A model generated the notes under the pieces. It worked only from the letters and a program-made list of their open reading frames with translations, searched no databases and was not told the DNA's origin. A stretch of DNA of 64,000 bases from Nitrosomonas nitrosa (lineage in GTDB: Bacteria > Pseudomonadota > Gammaproteobacteria > Burkholderiales > Nitrosomonadaceae). The position numbers were made by a program, and so were the translations under genes. Shown in pieces: positions 1-9,569 of this stretch (the first letter of the stretch is position 1; every line of letters starts with the position of its first letter). The stretch lies in the NCBI RefSeq assembly GCF_003051105.1, contig NZ_QAOO01000007.1:96462-160461 (forward strand), given 5' to 3'.

Positions 1-1189
1 ATACATGCGTCCAGTTTTCTGGTGTGAAACGTACTTCGCCATTTGCCACTGCGGCCAACCCACGTTTTGCCATACCTTCCATCGCGACATACCACTGGTC
101 GGTCAGCATTGGCTCTATAATGGCCTGGGTACGGTCTCCCCGAGGTACCATCAGTTTATGTGGACGAGTTTCGAGCAGCAAGCCTTGCGCCTTTAAATCA
201 ATCAAAATCTTCCTACGAGCATCAAGACGATCTAACCCCTGATACTCGGCTGGCGCTAATTCATTAATTTTCCCATCAAGGGTAAAAATATTGAGTGGGA
301 TCAACTTATGACGCAACCCAACTTGGTAATCATTAAAATCGTGCGCAGGCGTGATTTTCACGCAACCTGTGCCGAACGCAGGATCAACATAGTCATCCGC
401 AATGATGGGAATGGTGCGCTCACTCAGAGGCAGTCGCAGGTGCCGTCCGATCAAGTGCCGATAACGCTCGTCCTCAGGATGAACGGCAACCGCCATATCA
501 CCCAGCATCGTTTCTGGTCGCGTCGTTGCAACGACCAATCCCGCTTCACGCGATGCGGTATTTGAATCTTCTTCTAAGGGATACTGGATTAACCAGAGAG
601 AACCGGTTTCTTCCGTGGAAACGACTTCCAAGTCGGAAACTGCAGTTTGCAGCACAGGATCCCAGTTGACTAGCCGTTTCCCGCGATAAATCAGCCCTTC
701 CCTATATAGTCGCACAAACACTTCCGTTACAGCACGGGACAGTCCTTCATCCATGGTAAATCGTTCGCGTGACCAGTCACAGGACGTGCCCATTCGACGC
801 ATCTGACGCGTAATGGTTGAACCCGAGGCTTCCTTCCACTGCCAAACGCGTTTAAGAAACGCATCGCGCCCGAGTGCACGCCGATCGAGATTCTCCTGAT
901 CCAACTGGCGTTCGACAACAATTTGCGTCGCAATACCTGCATGATCGGTACCTGGCTGCCATAATGTGTTATCCCCCAACATGCGGTGATAGCGTATCAG
1001 TGCATCCATCAACGTATGCTGAAAGGCATGCCCCATGTGTAAAGTGCCCGTAACATTGGGCGGAGGCAACATAATGCAATAGGGGGTTGCACCTTCTTGA
1101 TTGGTCGGTCTGAAATAGCCTGCTGACTCCCACTCAGAGTACCAGCGCGCTTCGATTAACTTAGGGTCAAAACTTTTAGCAAGCTCCAT
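1..1189 (-). CDS. valS: Valyl-tRNA synthetase, N-terminal part (cut by window edge)
   Basis: Reading the minus strand from the ATG at 1189 gives about 396 codons with no stop before the window edge, so only the N-terminal part is present. Valyl-tRNA synthetase attaches valine to tRNA-Val in the cytoplasm and hydrolyses misactivated threonine in an inserted editing domain. The class I HIGH signature appears as HMGH within [13 protein letters not shown] near residues 41-54, and the [10 protein letters not shown] motif of the editing domain is present farther on. The start [10 protein letters not shown] is typical for the family. The gene lies downstream of holC and pepA on the same strand, the common proteobacterial pepA-holC-valS order, with one hypothetical gene between. 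The KMSKS loop and C-terminal coiled coil lie outside the window. Confidence 0.95.
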   Translation of the reverse strand, partial: MELAKSFDPKLIEARWYSEWESAGYFRPTNQEGATPYCIMLPPPNVTGTLHMGHAFQHTLMDALIRYHRMLGDNTLWQPGTDHAGIATQIVVERQLDQENLDRRALGRDAFLKRVWQWKEASGSTITRQMRRMGTSCDWSRERFTMDEGLSRAVTEVFVRLYREGLIYRGKRLVNWDPVLQTAVSDLEVVSTEETGSLWLIQYPLEEDSNTASREAGLVVATTRPETMLGDMAVAVHPEDERYRHLIGRHLRLPLSERTIPIIADDYVDPAFGTGCVKITPAHDFNDYQVGLRHKLIPLNIFTLDGKINELAPAEYQGLDRLDARRKILIDLKAQGLLLETRPHKLMVPRGDRTQAIIEPMLTDQWYVAMEGMAKRGLAAVANGEVRFTPENWTHV

Positions 1190-1270
1190 GGAAATAACCG
1201 TTAATTTAACAACAATAGTAAACTTGTCATTATATCGGAGGGATGTGCAGCCGAGTGATAAACCCTGCAG

Positions 1271-1648
1271 TTAAAGATTTTTAGGCAACCGGTGTGATAA
1301 TGCCCGGAGCAGCGCCAATCGATCCGCGGGGCTGAGATTGATTCGAGTTTCCCTCAGCGCAGCATCGAACGCATAGCAAAGCAAGAGAGAAATATCCGCC
1401 TCTTCCGGCCAATCTCGCGAAAGCAGCGAGCATCGTTCAGTTAATTTTGGAATGACTCGAGCTCCCGAAGCCGTTGTATTGCCTGAATGAGCTTCTTCGA
1501 CTTGGACAGGATCCCGAAAAGGAGATATGGTTTCTTTGGGATGAATCACCGCGGAAGATTCCCGTCGATACTTCAGTAGCACTGCATCGATTTTATTCAG
1601 CAAGACTTCTTCATCTAAATCGGAAGGCATCTCAGAATGATCGGTCAT
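1271..1648 (-). CDS. Hypothetical protein between holC and valS
   Basis: An open frame of about 125 codons whose product I do not recognise. It is acidic at the N-terminus (MTDHSEMPSDLDEEVLLNKI) and has a helical C-terminal half ending in SPADRLALLRALSHRLPKNL. No signal peptide, membrane segment or catalytic motif is visible. It lies 81 bp upstream of valS and 88 bp downstream of holC on the same strand, so it probably belongs to the pepA-holC-valS transcription unit. A start 12 codons upstream (1684) is also open, but neither start has a clear ribosome-binding site; I prefer the shorter form because the extra residues are hydrophobic and look like translated spacer. Position and co-direction argue that it is a real gene. 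Confidence 0.6.
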   Translation of the reverse strand: MTDHSEMPSDLDEEVLLNKIDAVLLKYRRESSAVIHPKETISPFRDPVQVEEAHSGNTTASGARVIPKLTERCSLLSRDWPEEADISLLLCYAFDAALRETRINLSPADRLALLRALSHRLPKNL

Positions 1649-1736
1649 AAATAGATAAATAAGATAAGGAGAAAGTATAGGCACCCGCTACTTAGATCGG
1701 TGATAAACCACGAAGCCGCATCTGAAGCAATAGGGT

Positions 1737-2177
1737 TCATTCTTGATTACGATCGAGCCGATGATGATGCACGCTGAGCCCCTGTTCTTGATAGAACCGA
1801 TACCGTGCGCGAGCAGCTTCTCTATCCTCAGGCTCAATACCCACAATTTCGATCACTCGCTGGAACTGTTTATAGTGAGGCGGTATATCGTTGTGCAGAT
1901 TAAGCATTATTTCATAATGCCTAATCCATTCACTTTCATCGCTACGCTCACTTAAGATAACGGGCGTTTTACTCGCCGCGCTATCCTCGATCCTACAATG
2001 GGGCACAAAGCTGATTGGTGAGAATGTCCAAAGTAGTTTATCAAACTGCCTCAACAAGTTTGCATCCGGTATATAAATGATCATACTCGTCGCGTGTTGA
2101 ACCGCTTTAGCACTTAATCGGCATGCAACCAACCATTTATCAGTGGCACCTGAATAAAAATCGACCTTCGTTACCAT
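1737..2177 (-). CDS. holC: DNA polymerase III chi subunit
   Basis: The product of 146 residues begins MVTKVDFYSG and matches the size of HolC (147 residues in E. coli). Chi is the clamp-loader accessory subunit that links the psi subunit and single-stranded DNA-binding protein at the replication fork. Typical features are the KVDFYSGATDKW start, the cysteine-containing segment ACRLSAKAVQ, and the LLWTFSPISFVPHCRIEDS segment followed by TPVILS. An in-frame ATG 35 codons upstream would add a basic, unrelated-looking leader, so I take the internal ATG at 2177. The gene sits 115 bp downstream of pepA, its usual neighbour. Chi is poorly conserved in sequence, but the gene order supports the call. 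Confidence 0.85.
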   Translation of the reverse strand: MVTKVDFYSGATDKWLVACRLSAKAVQHATSMIIYIPDANLLRQFDKLLWTFSPISFVPHCRIEDSAASKTPVILSERSDESEWIRHYEIMLNLHNDIPPHYKQFQRVIEIVGIEPEDREAARARYRFYQEQGLSVHHHRLDRNQE

Positions 2178-2292
2178 AACATCACAAAAGCAATCCTCAC
2201 GAACCAACCGAACCATCACACGCCGCAGCAGACCATATCTATCTATTATATTTATTTGAATAATGCGCCCATTCTCTGCCATTCATCATGTA

Positions 2293-3783
2293 CTAAGCTT
2301 TTGCTCTCGAAATCAGGAACTGCGTCAACAGCGGGACCGGCCGGCCCGTCGAACCCTTTTCATTACCCGATTTCCAGGCCGTTCCCGCGATATCCAGATG
2401 CGCCCAAGCATACTTCTCTGTGAAACGTGACAAAAAACAAGCTGCCGTGATAGTCCCTGCCCACCGTCCACCGATATTCGCCATATCCGCAAAGTTACTT
2501 TTTAACAGATCCTGATAATCATCCCATAAGGGTAACTGCCAGACGCGATCCGAAACCGTATTGGAAGCCTCTATCAATTCTTGGGCTAACTGCCCATTAT
2601 TACTCATCAATCCGGAAGCGACATGACCCAGCGCGATGACGCAAGCACCGGTTAGCGTGGCAATATCGATTACCACATCAGGTTTATAACGTTCGGCATA
2701 GGTCAGCGCATCACACAATATCAACCGCCCCTCAGCATCCGTATTTAGAATTTCGATGGTTTGCCCCGACATGCTGGTGACCACATCTCCCGGCTTGGTC
2801 GCGTTACCTCCAGGCATATTTTCAGTAGCAGGTATGATGCCAACAAGATTGAGCGGGAGCTTCATTTCCGCTACCGCAGTCAATGTTCCTAACACGCTTG
2901 CCGCGCCACACATATCGAACTTCATCTCATCCATTTCTGCAGCAGGTTTCAATGAAACGCCCCCGGTATCGAATGTCACCCCCTTTCCTACCAGCACTAT
3001 TGGATTTTCCATCTTTGGGAGACCACGATATTCCAGCACGATCAGTTTAGCCGGTTGATGACTACCGCGGGCTACTGCCAGGAATGCACCCATTCCTAGC
3101 TTTTCCATGTCTTTAGCGCCTAAAACGGATACTTTTAATTTATATGCTTTGGCCATATCGGTAGCCTGCTCAGCCAGATAGGTCGGCGTACAGATATTCG
3201 GCGCGAGATTGCCAAGGTCTTTAGCCATAGCCATGCCATGAGCAATGGCAGTTCCCTGGTTGATCGCTTTTTCTCCAGCAGACAGTGATGCTGGGTCATT
3301 CACAACAATTGTGATTTTGTTTAAAGGCGGCGGCTCTTTTTCCGGTTTACTTTTTAGCCGATCGAAACGATAAACAGCGTCCGAAGCCAGAATCACCGCC
3401 TGGATGACTTTCCAATTAATATCCCGTTGTTTTAACGGAACATCCGCCAGAAAAAAATTGGCATCACTCGCACGCGTTTGCAGCAACGCTTTAAGTGCCG
3501 CGGACACAGCCTGCCGATATGCCTTGTCGTTAAAATCTTTTTCTTTGCCCAAACCAACAAGTAATACGCGCTTGCTCGGTATATCAGGAATATGATGCAA
3601 TAACAAGGTCGTGCCTACTTTGCCTTCCATATCACCCTGACGCAAGATATCGCTGAGGTAACCTTTCGAAGCATCATCTATAATACGAGCCGGCTCGCTC
3701 AGTTTGCGCGATTCAAATACACCCACTATGCTACAAGCACCACGCAACTTATCCGGGGCACCGATCTTGATTGCAAAATCCAC
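2293..3783 (-). CDS. pepA: Leucyl aminopeptidase (M17 family)
   Basis: A 496-residue cytoplasmic M17 aminopeptidase that removes N-terminal residues, leucine in particular, and is a di-metal hexamer in this family. The metal-binding and signature regions are clear: GKGVTFDTGGVSLKPAAEMD, with the active-site lysine and metal-binding aspartate, and the NTDAEGRL signature about 80 residues later. Length is typical. In enterobacteria PepA also binds DNA at Xer sites, but nothing here tests that role. It is the first gene of a minus-strand set pepA-holC-hypothetical-valS and diverges from serB across a 135-bp gap. In many proteobacteria the divergent neighbour of pepA is lptF; here lptF lies about 20 kb away. 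Confidence 0.96.
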   Translation of the reverse strand: MDFAIKIGAPDKLRGACSIVGVFESRKLSEPARIIDDASKGYLSDILRQGDMEGKVGTTLLLHHIPDIPSKRVLLVGLGKEKDFNDKAYRQAVSAALKALLQTRASDANFFLADVPLKQRDINWKVIQAVILASDAVYRFDRLKSKPEKEPPPLNKITIVVNDPASLSAGEKAINQGTAIAHGMAMAKDLGNLAPNICTPTYLAEQATDMAKAYKLKVSVLGAKDMEKLGMGAFLAVARGSHQPAKLIVLEYRGLPKMENPIVLVGKGVTFDTGGVSLKPAAEMDEMKFDMCGAASVLGTLTAVAEMKLPLNLVGIIPATENMPGGNATKPGDVVTSMSGQTIEILNTDAEGRLILCDALTYAERYKPDVVIDIATLTGACVIALGHVASGLMSNNGQLAQELIEASNTVSDRVWQLPLWDDYQDLLKSNFADMANIGGRWAGTITAACFLSRFTEKYAWAHLDIAGTAWKSGNEKGSTGRPVPLLTQFLISRAKA

Positions 3784-3918
3784 TTTTTACTCCTTGTTCA
3801 TTTAACGACAATTAAATCTACATGGATTATCGCTGCTCTTCTTACATAAAGTCAAAGTAAGCGATACCGCAGAACTAGGTTAAAATCTCTTTCATATCAA
3901 TTTACAGTTAAATTTCTC

Positions 3919-4749
3919 ATGAATCTCATTATTCAAGGGTTAAATATCGAAAATAGCGATCTCAGAGCACTCGCCAAACTTGCTCACGCAAGCCATATCG
4001 AACGCGTTACCGGTCAAGCATTTCGCCTTGTCAATGCTGCCCCCCACCATGATATTCCCAACTACTGCCAAGAAGCACAACTCGATTTCGCTTTTGTTCC
4101 AGCCAGTATGAAACTCTCTGATTTCGGGTTGGTTGCCATGGATATGGATTCGACGCTCATTGCCATCGAATCGATCGATGAAATCGCCGATATGGGCAAA
4201 ATCAAACCACAAGTTGCAGAAATTACACAATGCACCATGCGAGGTGAAATCAATTTTGTTGAAAGTCTCATTCGCCGCACCGCCCTGCTGTCAGGACTAC
4301 CACAAGAAGCATTGCAAACTGTTTATGATGAAAAAGTAAGATTGAATCCAGGCGCAGAAAAAATGCTTCAGCGCATGCAGCAGGCGGGAATCAAGACTAT
4401 GGTAATCTCAGGAGGCTACACATTTTTCACCGACAAAATTAAGACGAAGCTTGGCTTGGATTATGCTTTTGCCAATAAATTGGAAATCAGCGACGGCAAG
4501 TTAACCGGACAGGTTCTCGGTAAAATCATTGGCGCCGAAGGAAAAGCCGAGGTACTAGAACGGATTCGAAATGAGTTAGGTCTCAGAAAAGAACAAGTCA
4601 TCGCGATCGGTGACGGCGCAAACGATCTTAGTATGCTGATGTCTGCCGGTATCGGCATTGCCTATCATGCCAAACCTATCCTAAAAGAAAAATCAACTTA
4701 TTCGATCGATTATGTAGGATTGGATGGTGTTGTTAATCTGTTTGAATAA
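3919..4749 (+). CDS. serB: Phosphoserine phosphatase
   Basis: A 276-residue HAD-family phosphatase for the last step of serine synthesis, O-phospho-L-serine to serine. The nucleophile motif is DMDST (Asp75 nucleophile, Asp77 acid/base), followed by the second motif VISGGYTFF and the metal-binding motif IGDGANDLSML. The roughly 70-residue N-terminal region before the HAD core is typical of proteobacterial SerB. The gene diverges from pepA; a TAAAAT hexamer about 35 bp upstream of the ATG may be its -10 element, though no good -35 is visible. A 429-bp gap without a convincing gene follows. Confidence 0.95.
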   Translation: MNLIIQGLNIENSDLRALAKLAHASHIERVTGQAFRLVNAAPHHDIPNYCQEAQLDFAFVPASMKLSDFGLVAMDMDSTLIAIESIDEIADMGKIKPQVAEITQCTMRGEINFVESLIRRTALLSGLPQEALQTVYDEKVRLNPGAEKMLQRMQQAGIKTMVISGGYTFFTDKIKTKLGLDYAFANKLEISDGKLTGQVLGKIIGAEGKAEVLERIRNELGLRKEQVIAIGDGANDLSMLMSAGIGIAYHAKPILKEKSTYSIDYVGLDGVVNLFE

Positions 4750-5178
4750 TTATACCCCACACTCAACGTGACACGTCTTTTGTGGCTTGGCATAGGCACA
4801 ATGTTCGCTTAGGCAAAATTACTTGCAGCAGCCTATATTACGCACGATCTGCCAGGTGTTTGAACCAATGCTTTTTCAACTTTTAGGAAATACGGATAGC
4901 CTAATATTGGTTTTTAAAGAATGAACATAAAAAAGTTTACCGTAAGTATCACCCGGAATAGTATCTGGAGTATTTTATTATTGTTTCCCTTCACTGCAGG
5001 TTGATGGTCAGGGCCGATGCTGTCCGCATTGAGCTTTAATAACGGCATCTAATTGATTGATTGGCATGGCAGCAGCCGGCACAAGCGTCATCTTCTACAC
5101 AGGCTGCTGGCATCGCAACGGTTACGCATAAACATATAGATATCGGTTTTATGCGGTTTTGATTCGATTCGATTCGCT
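4750..5178. other. Gene-poor gap after serB with a possible decayed secreted-protein gene
   Basis: This 429-bp stretch between the ends of serB and cysM has no full-length gene. It holds a 27-codon frame at 4921-5004 (plus strand) reading MNIKKFTVSITRN followed by a hydrophobic run and FPFTAG, which looks like a signal peptide that stops abruptly. Downstream, short frames continue in other phases without a convincing fit. A decayed exported-protein gene is the simplest reading, but a short real peptide or chance cannot be excluded. Near the cysM end there is a tandem GATTC repeat at about 5160-5176. Confidence 0.3.
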
Positions 5179-6063
5179 TTAATCAAATAGACCCGTCGAC
5201 AAATAGCGATCACCGCGATCGCACACAATAAATACTATCACGGCATTTTCTACCTCGGCTGAAACCTTGAGCGCTGCGGCCAAGGCTCCACCAGATGAAA
5301 CACCTGCAAAAATACCTTCCTCTCGCGCTAAGCGTCGCGTCATCGCTTCTGCCTCCTGCTGGGAAACTAACAGAATACGATTTATTCGATTGGAATCGTA
5401 TATTTTTGGCAAATAATTCTCTGGCCATTTACGTATACCAGGTATTTGTGAACCCTCTTCTGGCTGCACTCCGATAATTTGAATCGCAGGTTTTTTTTCT
5501 GTGAAAAATCGAGCACATCCCATAATTGTCCCCGTTGTTCCCATACTGCTCACAAAATGGGTGATTGTCCCATTGGTATCTCGCCAAATCTCTGGAGCAG
5601 TCCCTACATAATGGGCCAGTGGATTATCGGGATTAGCAAATTGGTCCAGAATGATGCCTCTTCCTTCATCGCGCATTTTTCCAGCAATATCGCGCGCCTC
5701 TTCCATACTCCCCTCCTTAGGTGTCAGTATGATTTCCGCACCGAACGCGCTCATTGCCTGCCGCCGTTCTACACTTTGATTTTCCGGCATAACTAGAATC
5801 ATGCGATAACCCATCATCGCCGCTGCCATCGCCAATGCTATGCCGGTATTGCCGCTTGTTGCTTCGATCAGGGTATCACCCGGTTTAATGTCACCACGCT
5901 GTTGCGCGCGCATGATCATAGAAAGCGCAGGCCGGTCTTTGACTGAGCCTGCCGGGTTATTTCCCTCGAGTTTAGCAAGCAAAGTATTGGTGGTATTACC
6001 TGGAATCCGTTTGAGCTTTACTAAGGGTGTATTACCGACAAAATCTTCGATAGTTTTAAACAT
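5179..6063 (-). CDS. cysM: Cysteine synthase B (O-acetylserine sulfhydrylase)
   Basis: A 294-residue PLP-dependent enzyme that makes cysteine from O-acetylserine and sulfide or thiosulfate. The PLP lysine is Lys42 in NNPAGSVKDRPAL; the substrate loop is ATSGNTGIAL and the glycine-rich phosphate loop is SSMGTTGTIMG. Length and the NNPAGSVKDR context favour CysM over CysK. The longer open frame reaches 6114, but MFKTIEDFVGNTPLVKLKRI at 6063 matches the normal family start, so I use it. It is transcribed toward serB and is separated from the ComEA-like gene by a strong hairpin terminator, so it probably has its own promoter in that gap. Confidence 0.93.
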   Translation of the reverse strand: MFKTIEDFVGNTPLVKLKRIPGNTTNTLLAKLEGNNPAGSVKDRPALSMIMRAQQRGDIKPGDTLIEATSGNTGIALAMAAAMMGYRMILVMPENQSVERRQAMSAFGAEIILTPKEGSMEEARDIAGKMRDEGRGIILDQFANPDNPLAHYVGTAPEIWRDTNGTITHFVSSMGTTGTIMGCARFFTEKKPAIQIIGVQPEEGSQIPGIRKWPENYLPKIYDSNRINRILLVSQQEAEAMTRRLAREEGIFAGVSSGGALAAALKVSAEVENAVIVFIVCDRGDRYLSTGLFD

Positions 6064-6135
6064 AAGCCATACTTTTGCTGAATAGCTATCAATTATCGCA
6101 TACACCACTCGCAATGAACGCGAAAAAACAATGCA

Positions 6136-6171
6136 AACGCCCCCCAGAAATCAAATTTTCTGGGGGGCGTT
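6136..6171 (-). terminator. Rho-independent terminator downstream of the ComEA-like gene
   Basis: A perfect 15-bp inverted repeat (AACGCCCCCCAGAAA and its complement) with a 6-nt loop. On the minus strand it begins about 12 bases past the stop codon at 6184 and is followed by a T-rich run (ATTGTTTTTTC). This is the strongest terminator-like structure in the first 10 kb and isolates the ComEA-like gene from cysM. Confidence 0.85.
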
Positions 6172-6183
6172 CAGCCTATCAAC

Positions 6184-6498
6184 TTATGGATTGGAAGCTT
6201 CTTTCTGTCCAACTGCAACTTTTTCTTGCTCTTCTGCAGTCGATGCGTTATCTACTGTGATTTCATTTCGGATTTGGTTGAGAGTTCCAGGCCCAATCCC
6301 ATTGACCTTTGCTAAATCATCGACTGATCCGAACAAGCCGTTCTGTGTACGGTATTCGATGATCGCCTTTGCCTTAGCTGGCCCAACGCCTTTCAGTGCT
6401 TCGAGCTCCGACTGTGAAGCAGTATTGATATTAACACCTGCATGAACAACGCTACTCAACACAAAAAAAACAACCAAAAACAACAATTGTATTCTCAT
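6184..6498 (-). CDS. ComEA-like helix-hairpin-helix exported protein
   Basis: A 104-residue protein with a signal peptide (MRIQLLFLVVFFVLSSVVHA) followed by the ComEA-type helix-hairpin-helix region: NINTASQSELEALKGVGPAKA, then KVNGIGPGTLNQIRNEI. HhH repeats bind DNA backbone without sequence specificity. In gamma- and betaproteobacteria such small periplasmic ComEA proteins bind incoming DNA during natural transformation, though many homologues are uncharacterised. The start at 6498 is set by a good ribosome-binding site (GAGGA about 8 nt upstream) and by the signal peptide; the longer frame to 6543 lacks these. The C-terminal tail is rich in Glu, Lys and Ala and probably unstructured. No other competence gene is in the window. 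Confidence 0.85.
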   Translation of the reverse strand: MRIQLLFLVVFFVLSSVVHAGVNINTASQSELEALKGVGPAKAKAIIEYRTQNGLFGSVDDLAKVNGIGPGTLNQIRNEITVDNASTAEEQEKVAVGQKEASNP

Positions 6499-6621
6499 AA
6501 TTTTTCCTCGTTGTTGATTAAGATATTTTTGCTTCCAAACCAATACAGTTAAAAAGCAAAAAATATATCGGCACTTCTTTCAATCAACTTGAGAAAAATT
6601 GTGATATAGCGAGATTATCCA

Positions 6622-8274
6622 TTAAGCGAAACGGAAACGGCTTCGCTTGATAATCAAAATAGTCATCAGCGGCAGGATAAAATTGATCGCTGTCACAGCC
6701 ATTAGCAACCATCCAAGTTCACTGTAGTCGGCTGGTATCATGATTTCACCTGTTAGGGGATCAGTTACTTCTCGAGTAATGGTAAAAAGTTGATTCATGT
6801 ATTTAGTACTGAGCTGAGATGCAGACAATGCTAAATTTGTGAATGATGCCATAACTGCAAAAAAAGTCGCCTTAAGCTTATCAGGCGCTGAATTAGCTAT
6901 CCATGCCAGCATGGGAATCATGGCAATTTGACCCAGGGGAGATTCCAGTGCAGTGTCGATAATGGCAATAAAGCGCGCATCGACAACCCCCCCCGTATGT
7001 GCGGCAGTCCACTCATGCAAGCCATAGTACATTCCGATAATAGGAAACGATAATAATGTCCCCGCAATCGTCAGTGCTCCGATAATGTAAGCCATCGAAC
7101 GTTCTGCCATGAAACGGCGGAATATAAACATTCCAACCAGTGTCAAGGCAGCGCCAATCAGCGATAGGGTTGCTAGAAATTGCTGATCGAAGTTCAGTTG
7201 ATCGATCATCCACCAGGTCGCGCCTGCCCCCGGCGTCGGCAATGCGCGAAACACAAATATTAAAATGGCGGTACCGACTAATACACGCCTCGCGTCAACA
7301 TCGAGCTCTCCGGAAAGCTGCCCTATCAGAAAAAGGACGATCCCCATCGATAAACAGAATACGATTTCCTCAGCAGCAGGGAAACCGCCTAAGCCGATAC
7401 TCAACGAAACAATCGTAAATGCCGCACCGCCTCCTAATATCCACCAATTGATGGGGGGTGCTTCGGCATGCACGCTCAATAATGCCTCAGATTCCTCCCG
7501 ACTATACCCTTGCGCCACAAAATGCTTGATATTTTTTCGCCGCAACCAGCTTGCTATAAAAACCCCACAAACTGAGATCAATGGAATGATCAAGGCAAGC
7601 TCATATACGAGCAAATAAGCAGCTGTTTTATCTTCCTCAGGCATGGAACCCACATCGCGCATCAGAAATACATTGGCTGCTGAAACAAGTACACTCCCCC
7701 CAATGATCGCGACTCGACCCAGGGTTTGCATCGTGACATGCATTTGTTTGCGCTGATCTAGTGGCAAAGGTTGTCCATCCTCTGTCACTCGCGGGACAGC
7801 CTCGACTGTCATCGCATCCGCTACCACGTCCTGTAAAACATAGCCGACTGGTGCGAGCAAAGTCGCCGCAATATACCAGCTTTCAACCGATGCGATAGCA
7901 AGCATCGTATCAGTATAACCAAGCAGCCCGATCATAATCAGCAAGCTCATCATAATCAGGCTCGCACCCAGATAAACAAGCAAGCTCTTCCAACGCCACA
8001 TCAAATCGACAAGATGACCCAGCGGCATTTTCAGTGCCCACGGCAGGGCCATCCAGAATCCCAACGCTGCCAAAAACTCGGCCGAAAGCCCTAGCCGTTC
8101 TTTAACGAAAAAGGTACCGACGATAGCTGTCAGACTGGAAATACCTGCTGCCAAATAAACCATCAAAGGAGGCAAATAGGCAAACCGCATCTCGCGACCT
8201 AGCGAAAATACATGTCTATCAAACCAATGATGTACAGCAGTCAGCACCCTCACTCCGGTTAAATTTACATCCAT
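6622..8274 (-). CDS. MFS transporter, folate/biopterin-carrier-like
   Basis: A 550-residue integral membrane protein with at least twelve hydrophobic segments and a large cytoplasmic-looking loop (SWLRRKNIKHFVAQGYSREE). The N-terminal part (PLMVYLAAGISSLTAIVGTF, then FWMALPWALKMPLGHLVDL) resembles the major facilitator branch containing folate/biopterin (BT1) carriers, and LQDVVADAMTVEAV fits the same branch. The substrate cannot be read from the sequence; AmpG-like carriers are a more distant alternative. The gene stands alone between the ComEA-like gene and the degS-like gene, all on the minus strand. A run of eight G on the coding strand (6987-6994) within HTGGVVDAR is a possible slippage site. 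Confidence 0.75.
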   Translation of the reverse strand: MDVNLTGVRVLTAVHHWFDRHVFSLGREMRFAYLPPLMVYLAAGISSLTAIVGTFFVKERLGLSAEFLAALGFWMALPWALKMPLGHLVDLMWRWKSLLVYLGASLIMMSLLIMIGLLGYTDTMLAIASVESWYIAATLLAPVGYVLQDVVADAMTVEAVPRVTEDGQPLPLDQRKQMHVTMQTLGRVAIIGGSVLVSAANVFLMRDVGSMPEEDKTAAYLLVYELALIIPLISVCGVFIASWLRRKNIKHFVAQGYSREESEALLSVHAEAPPINWWILGGGAAFTIVSLSIGLGGFPAAEEIVFCLSMGIVLFLIGQLSGELDVDARRVLVGTAILIFVFRALPTPGAGATWWMIDQLNFDQQFLATLSLIGAALTLVGMFIFRRFMAERSMAYIIGALTIAGTLLSFPIIGMYYGLHEWTAAHTGGVVDARFIAIIDTALESPLGQIAMIPMLAWIANSAPDKLKATFFAVMASFTNLALSASQLSTKYMNQLFTITREVTDPLTGEIMIPADYSELGWLLMAVTAINFILPLMTILIIKRSRFRFA

Positions 8275-8379
8275 TTATTTTTATGTTTGTTTTGATAATA
8301 ATTCATGGAGGGTTATCCCCATCAAGCAAAAATCGCATTCCAGAACGAGATGTTTACCATGACTTCATGATAGGTTTGC

Positions 8380-9513
8380 TCAGGTTGGGCGTTTTCCAAT
8401 TTTAACCTTGACCAGTCTTTCTGCATTGTTACGCAATAATGTCAAGGTCACTTTCTGACCAGGCTGGATAGCCGCCACTAGATTGAGCACTTCGGAAGAA
8501 TCCATAACCGACTTACCCTCAACGGCCAATAGAATATCACCCGGTTTTATTCCTGCTTCATCTGCCGGACTATTTCTCAATACGCCGGCGATCAATGCGC
8601 CGCCCGTTTTTTTCAGCCTGAATGATTCTGCAAGTTCAGGTGTAATATCCTGCATGCTTACACCCAACCACCCTCGCGTGACCCCTCCTGTTTCGATAAT
8701 TTGTTCCATAATCTGTTTGGCTGCATTGGCAGGAATGGCAAAACCGATACCGAGCGACCCGCCTGTTCGAGAGTAAATCGCCGTGTTGATCCCGATCAAG
8801 TTACCCGCTGCATCAGTTAGCGCCCCTCCCGAGTTACCTGGATTGATCGCAGCATCGGTCTGAATAAAATTCTCGAAAGTATTAATTCCCACTTGAGATC
8901 TTCCCAGCGCTCCGATAATACCCATAGTGACCGTTTGACCGACCCCAAAAGGATTACCGATCGCCAGCACAATATCCCCGACTTTAGCTTGTTCAGATTG
9001 ACCGAACTTTATACTCGGCAAGTTTTCCATATCGATCTTTAGTACAGCGAGATCACTCTCCGGATCTGAGCCAATGTTACGTGCTTTGGCACTACGGCCA
9101 TCGAGCAGCGCAACTTGGATTTCGCTGGCAGCTTCCACGACATGATGATTGGTTAAGATGTAACCCTCTGGGCTAACGATAACACCCGAGCCCAGACTCG
9201 ACGTTCGCCGTGGCCTCGACTCAAAACGCTCACCGAAGAAACGCTGAAAGACCGGATCATCAAATAGCGGATGAGAAGGCATCCGAACTTCCTTGCTGGT
9301 AAAAACATTGACCACTGACGGCATCGCGATTTCAGCAGCCATATTGAAGCTACCGGGTCTGGGAAGATAATCGGTTGGCGCGACCTCTCGTATTGTGGCC
9401 AGCTTGCCTCGAGGGGTCCATGGCAATAACTCAGGGCGAAGCGTAGAAACAACAAAAAAAATGGCCAACATGACCGTGACTGTTTGTGCAAAAATTAACC
9501 AAAGTTTATTCAT
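8380..9513 (-). CDS. DegS/HtrA-type membrane-anchored serine protease
   Basis: A 377-residue trypsin-like HtrA protease with one PDZ domain. An N-terminal hydrophobic segment (residues about 5-23) anchors it facing the periplasm. The catalytic triad is His124 (TNHHVV), Asp154 (SDLAVL) and Ser228 (NPGNSGGA). The single PDZ domain occupies roughly residues 280-375 (RGWLGVSMQDI onward). One PDZ domain plus a membrane anchor is the DegS/AlgW architecture; those proteases cleave the anti-sigma factor RseA/MucA when the PDZ domain senses misfolded outer-membrane proteins. No rseA or rpoE is in this window, so that role is inferred from architecture. DegP/DegQ-type proteases normally carry two PDZ domains and a cleaved signal peptide. 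Confidence 0.9.
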   Translation of the reverse strand: MNKLWLIFAQTVTVMLAIFFVVSTLRPELLPWTPRGKLATIREVAPTDYLPRPGSFNMAAEIAMPSVVNVFTSKEVRMPSHPLFDDPVFQRFFGERFESRPRRTSSLGSGVIVSPEGYILTNHHVVEAASEIQVALLDGRSAKARNIGSDPESDLAVLKIDMENLPSIKFGQSEQAKVGDIVLAIGNPFGVGQTVTMGIIGALGRSQVGINTFENFIQTDAAINPGNSGGALTDAAGNLIGINTAIYSRTGGSLGIGFAIPANAAKQIMEQIIETGGVTRGWLGVSMQDITPELAESFRLKKTGGALIAGVLRNSPADEAGIKPGDILLAVEGKSVMDSSEVLNLVAAIQPGQKVTLTLLRNNAERLVKVKIGKRPT

Positions 9514-9569
9514 ATCAGCGCATTAATTAAGAATGACAATATTCAGACATAGGGGATAGTGAAGAAAAA

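Noticed and set aside
2178..2282. 35-residue N-terminal extension of HolC
   Set aside because: The extension is not HolC-like and the internal ATG gives the usual size and N-terminus.
5160..5176. Tandem GATTC repeat near the cysM end
   Set aside because: Only about three copies; too short to call a functional repeat.
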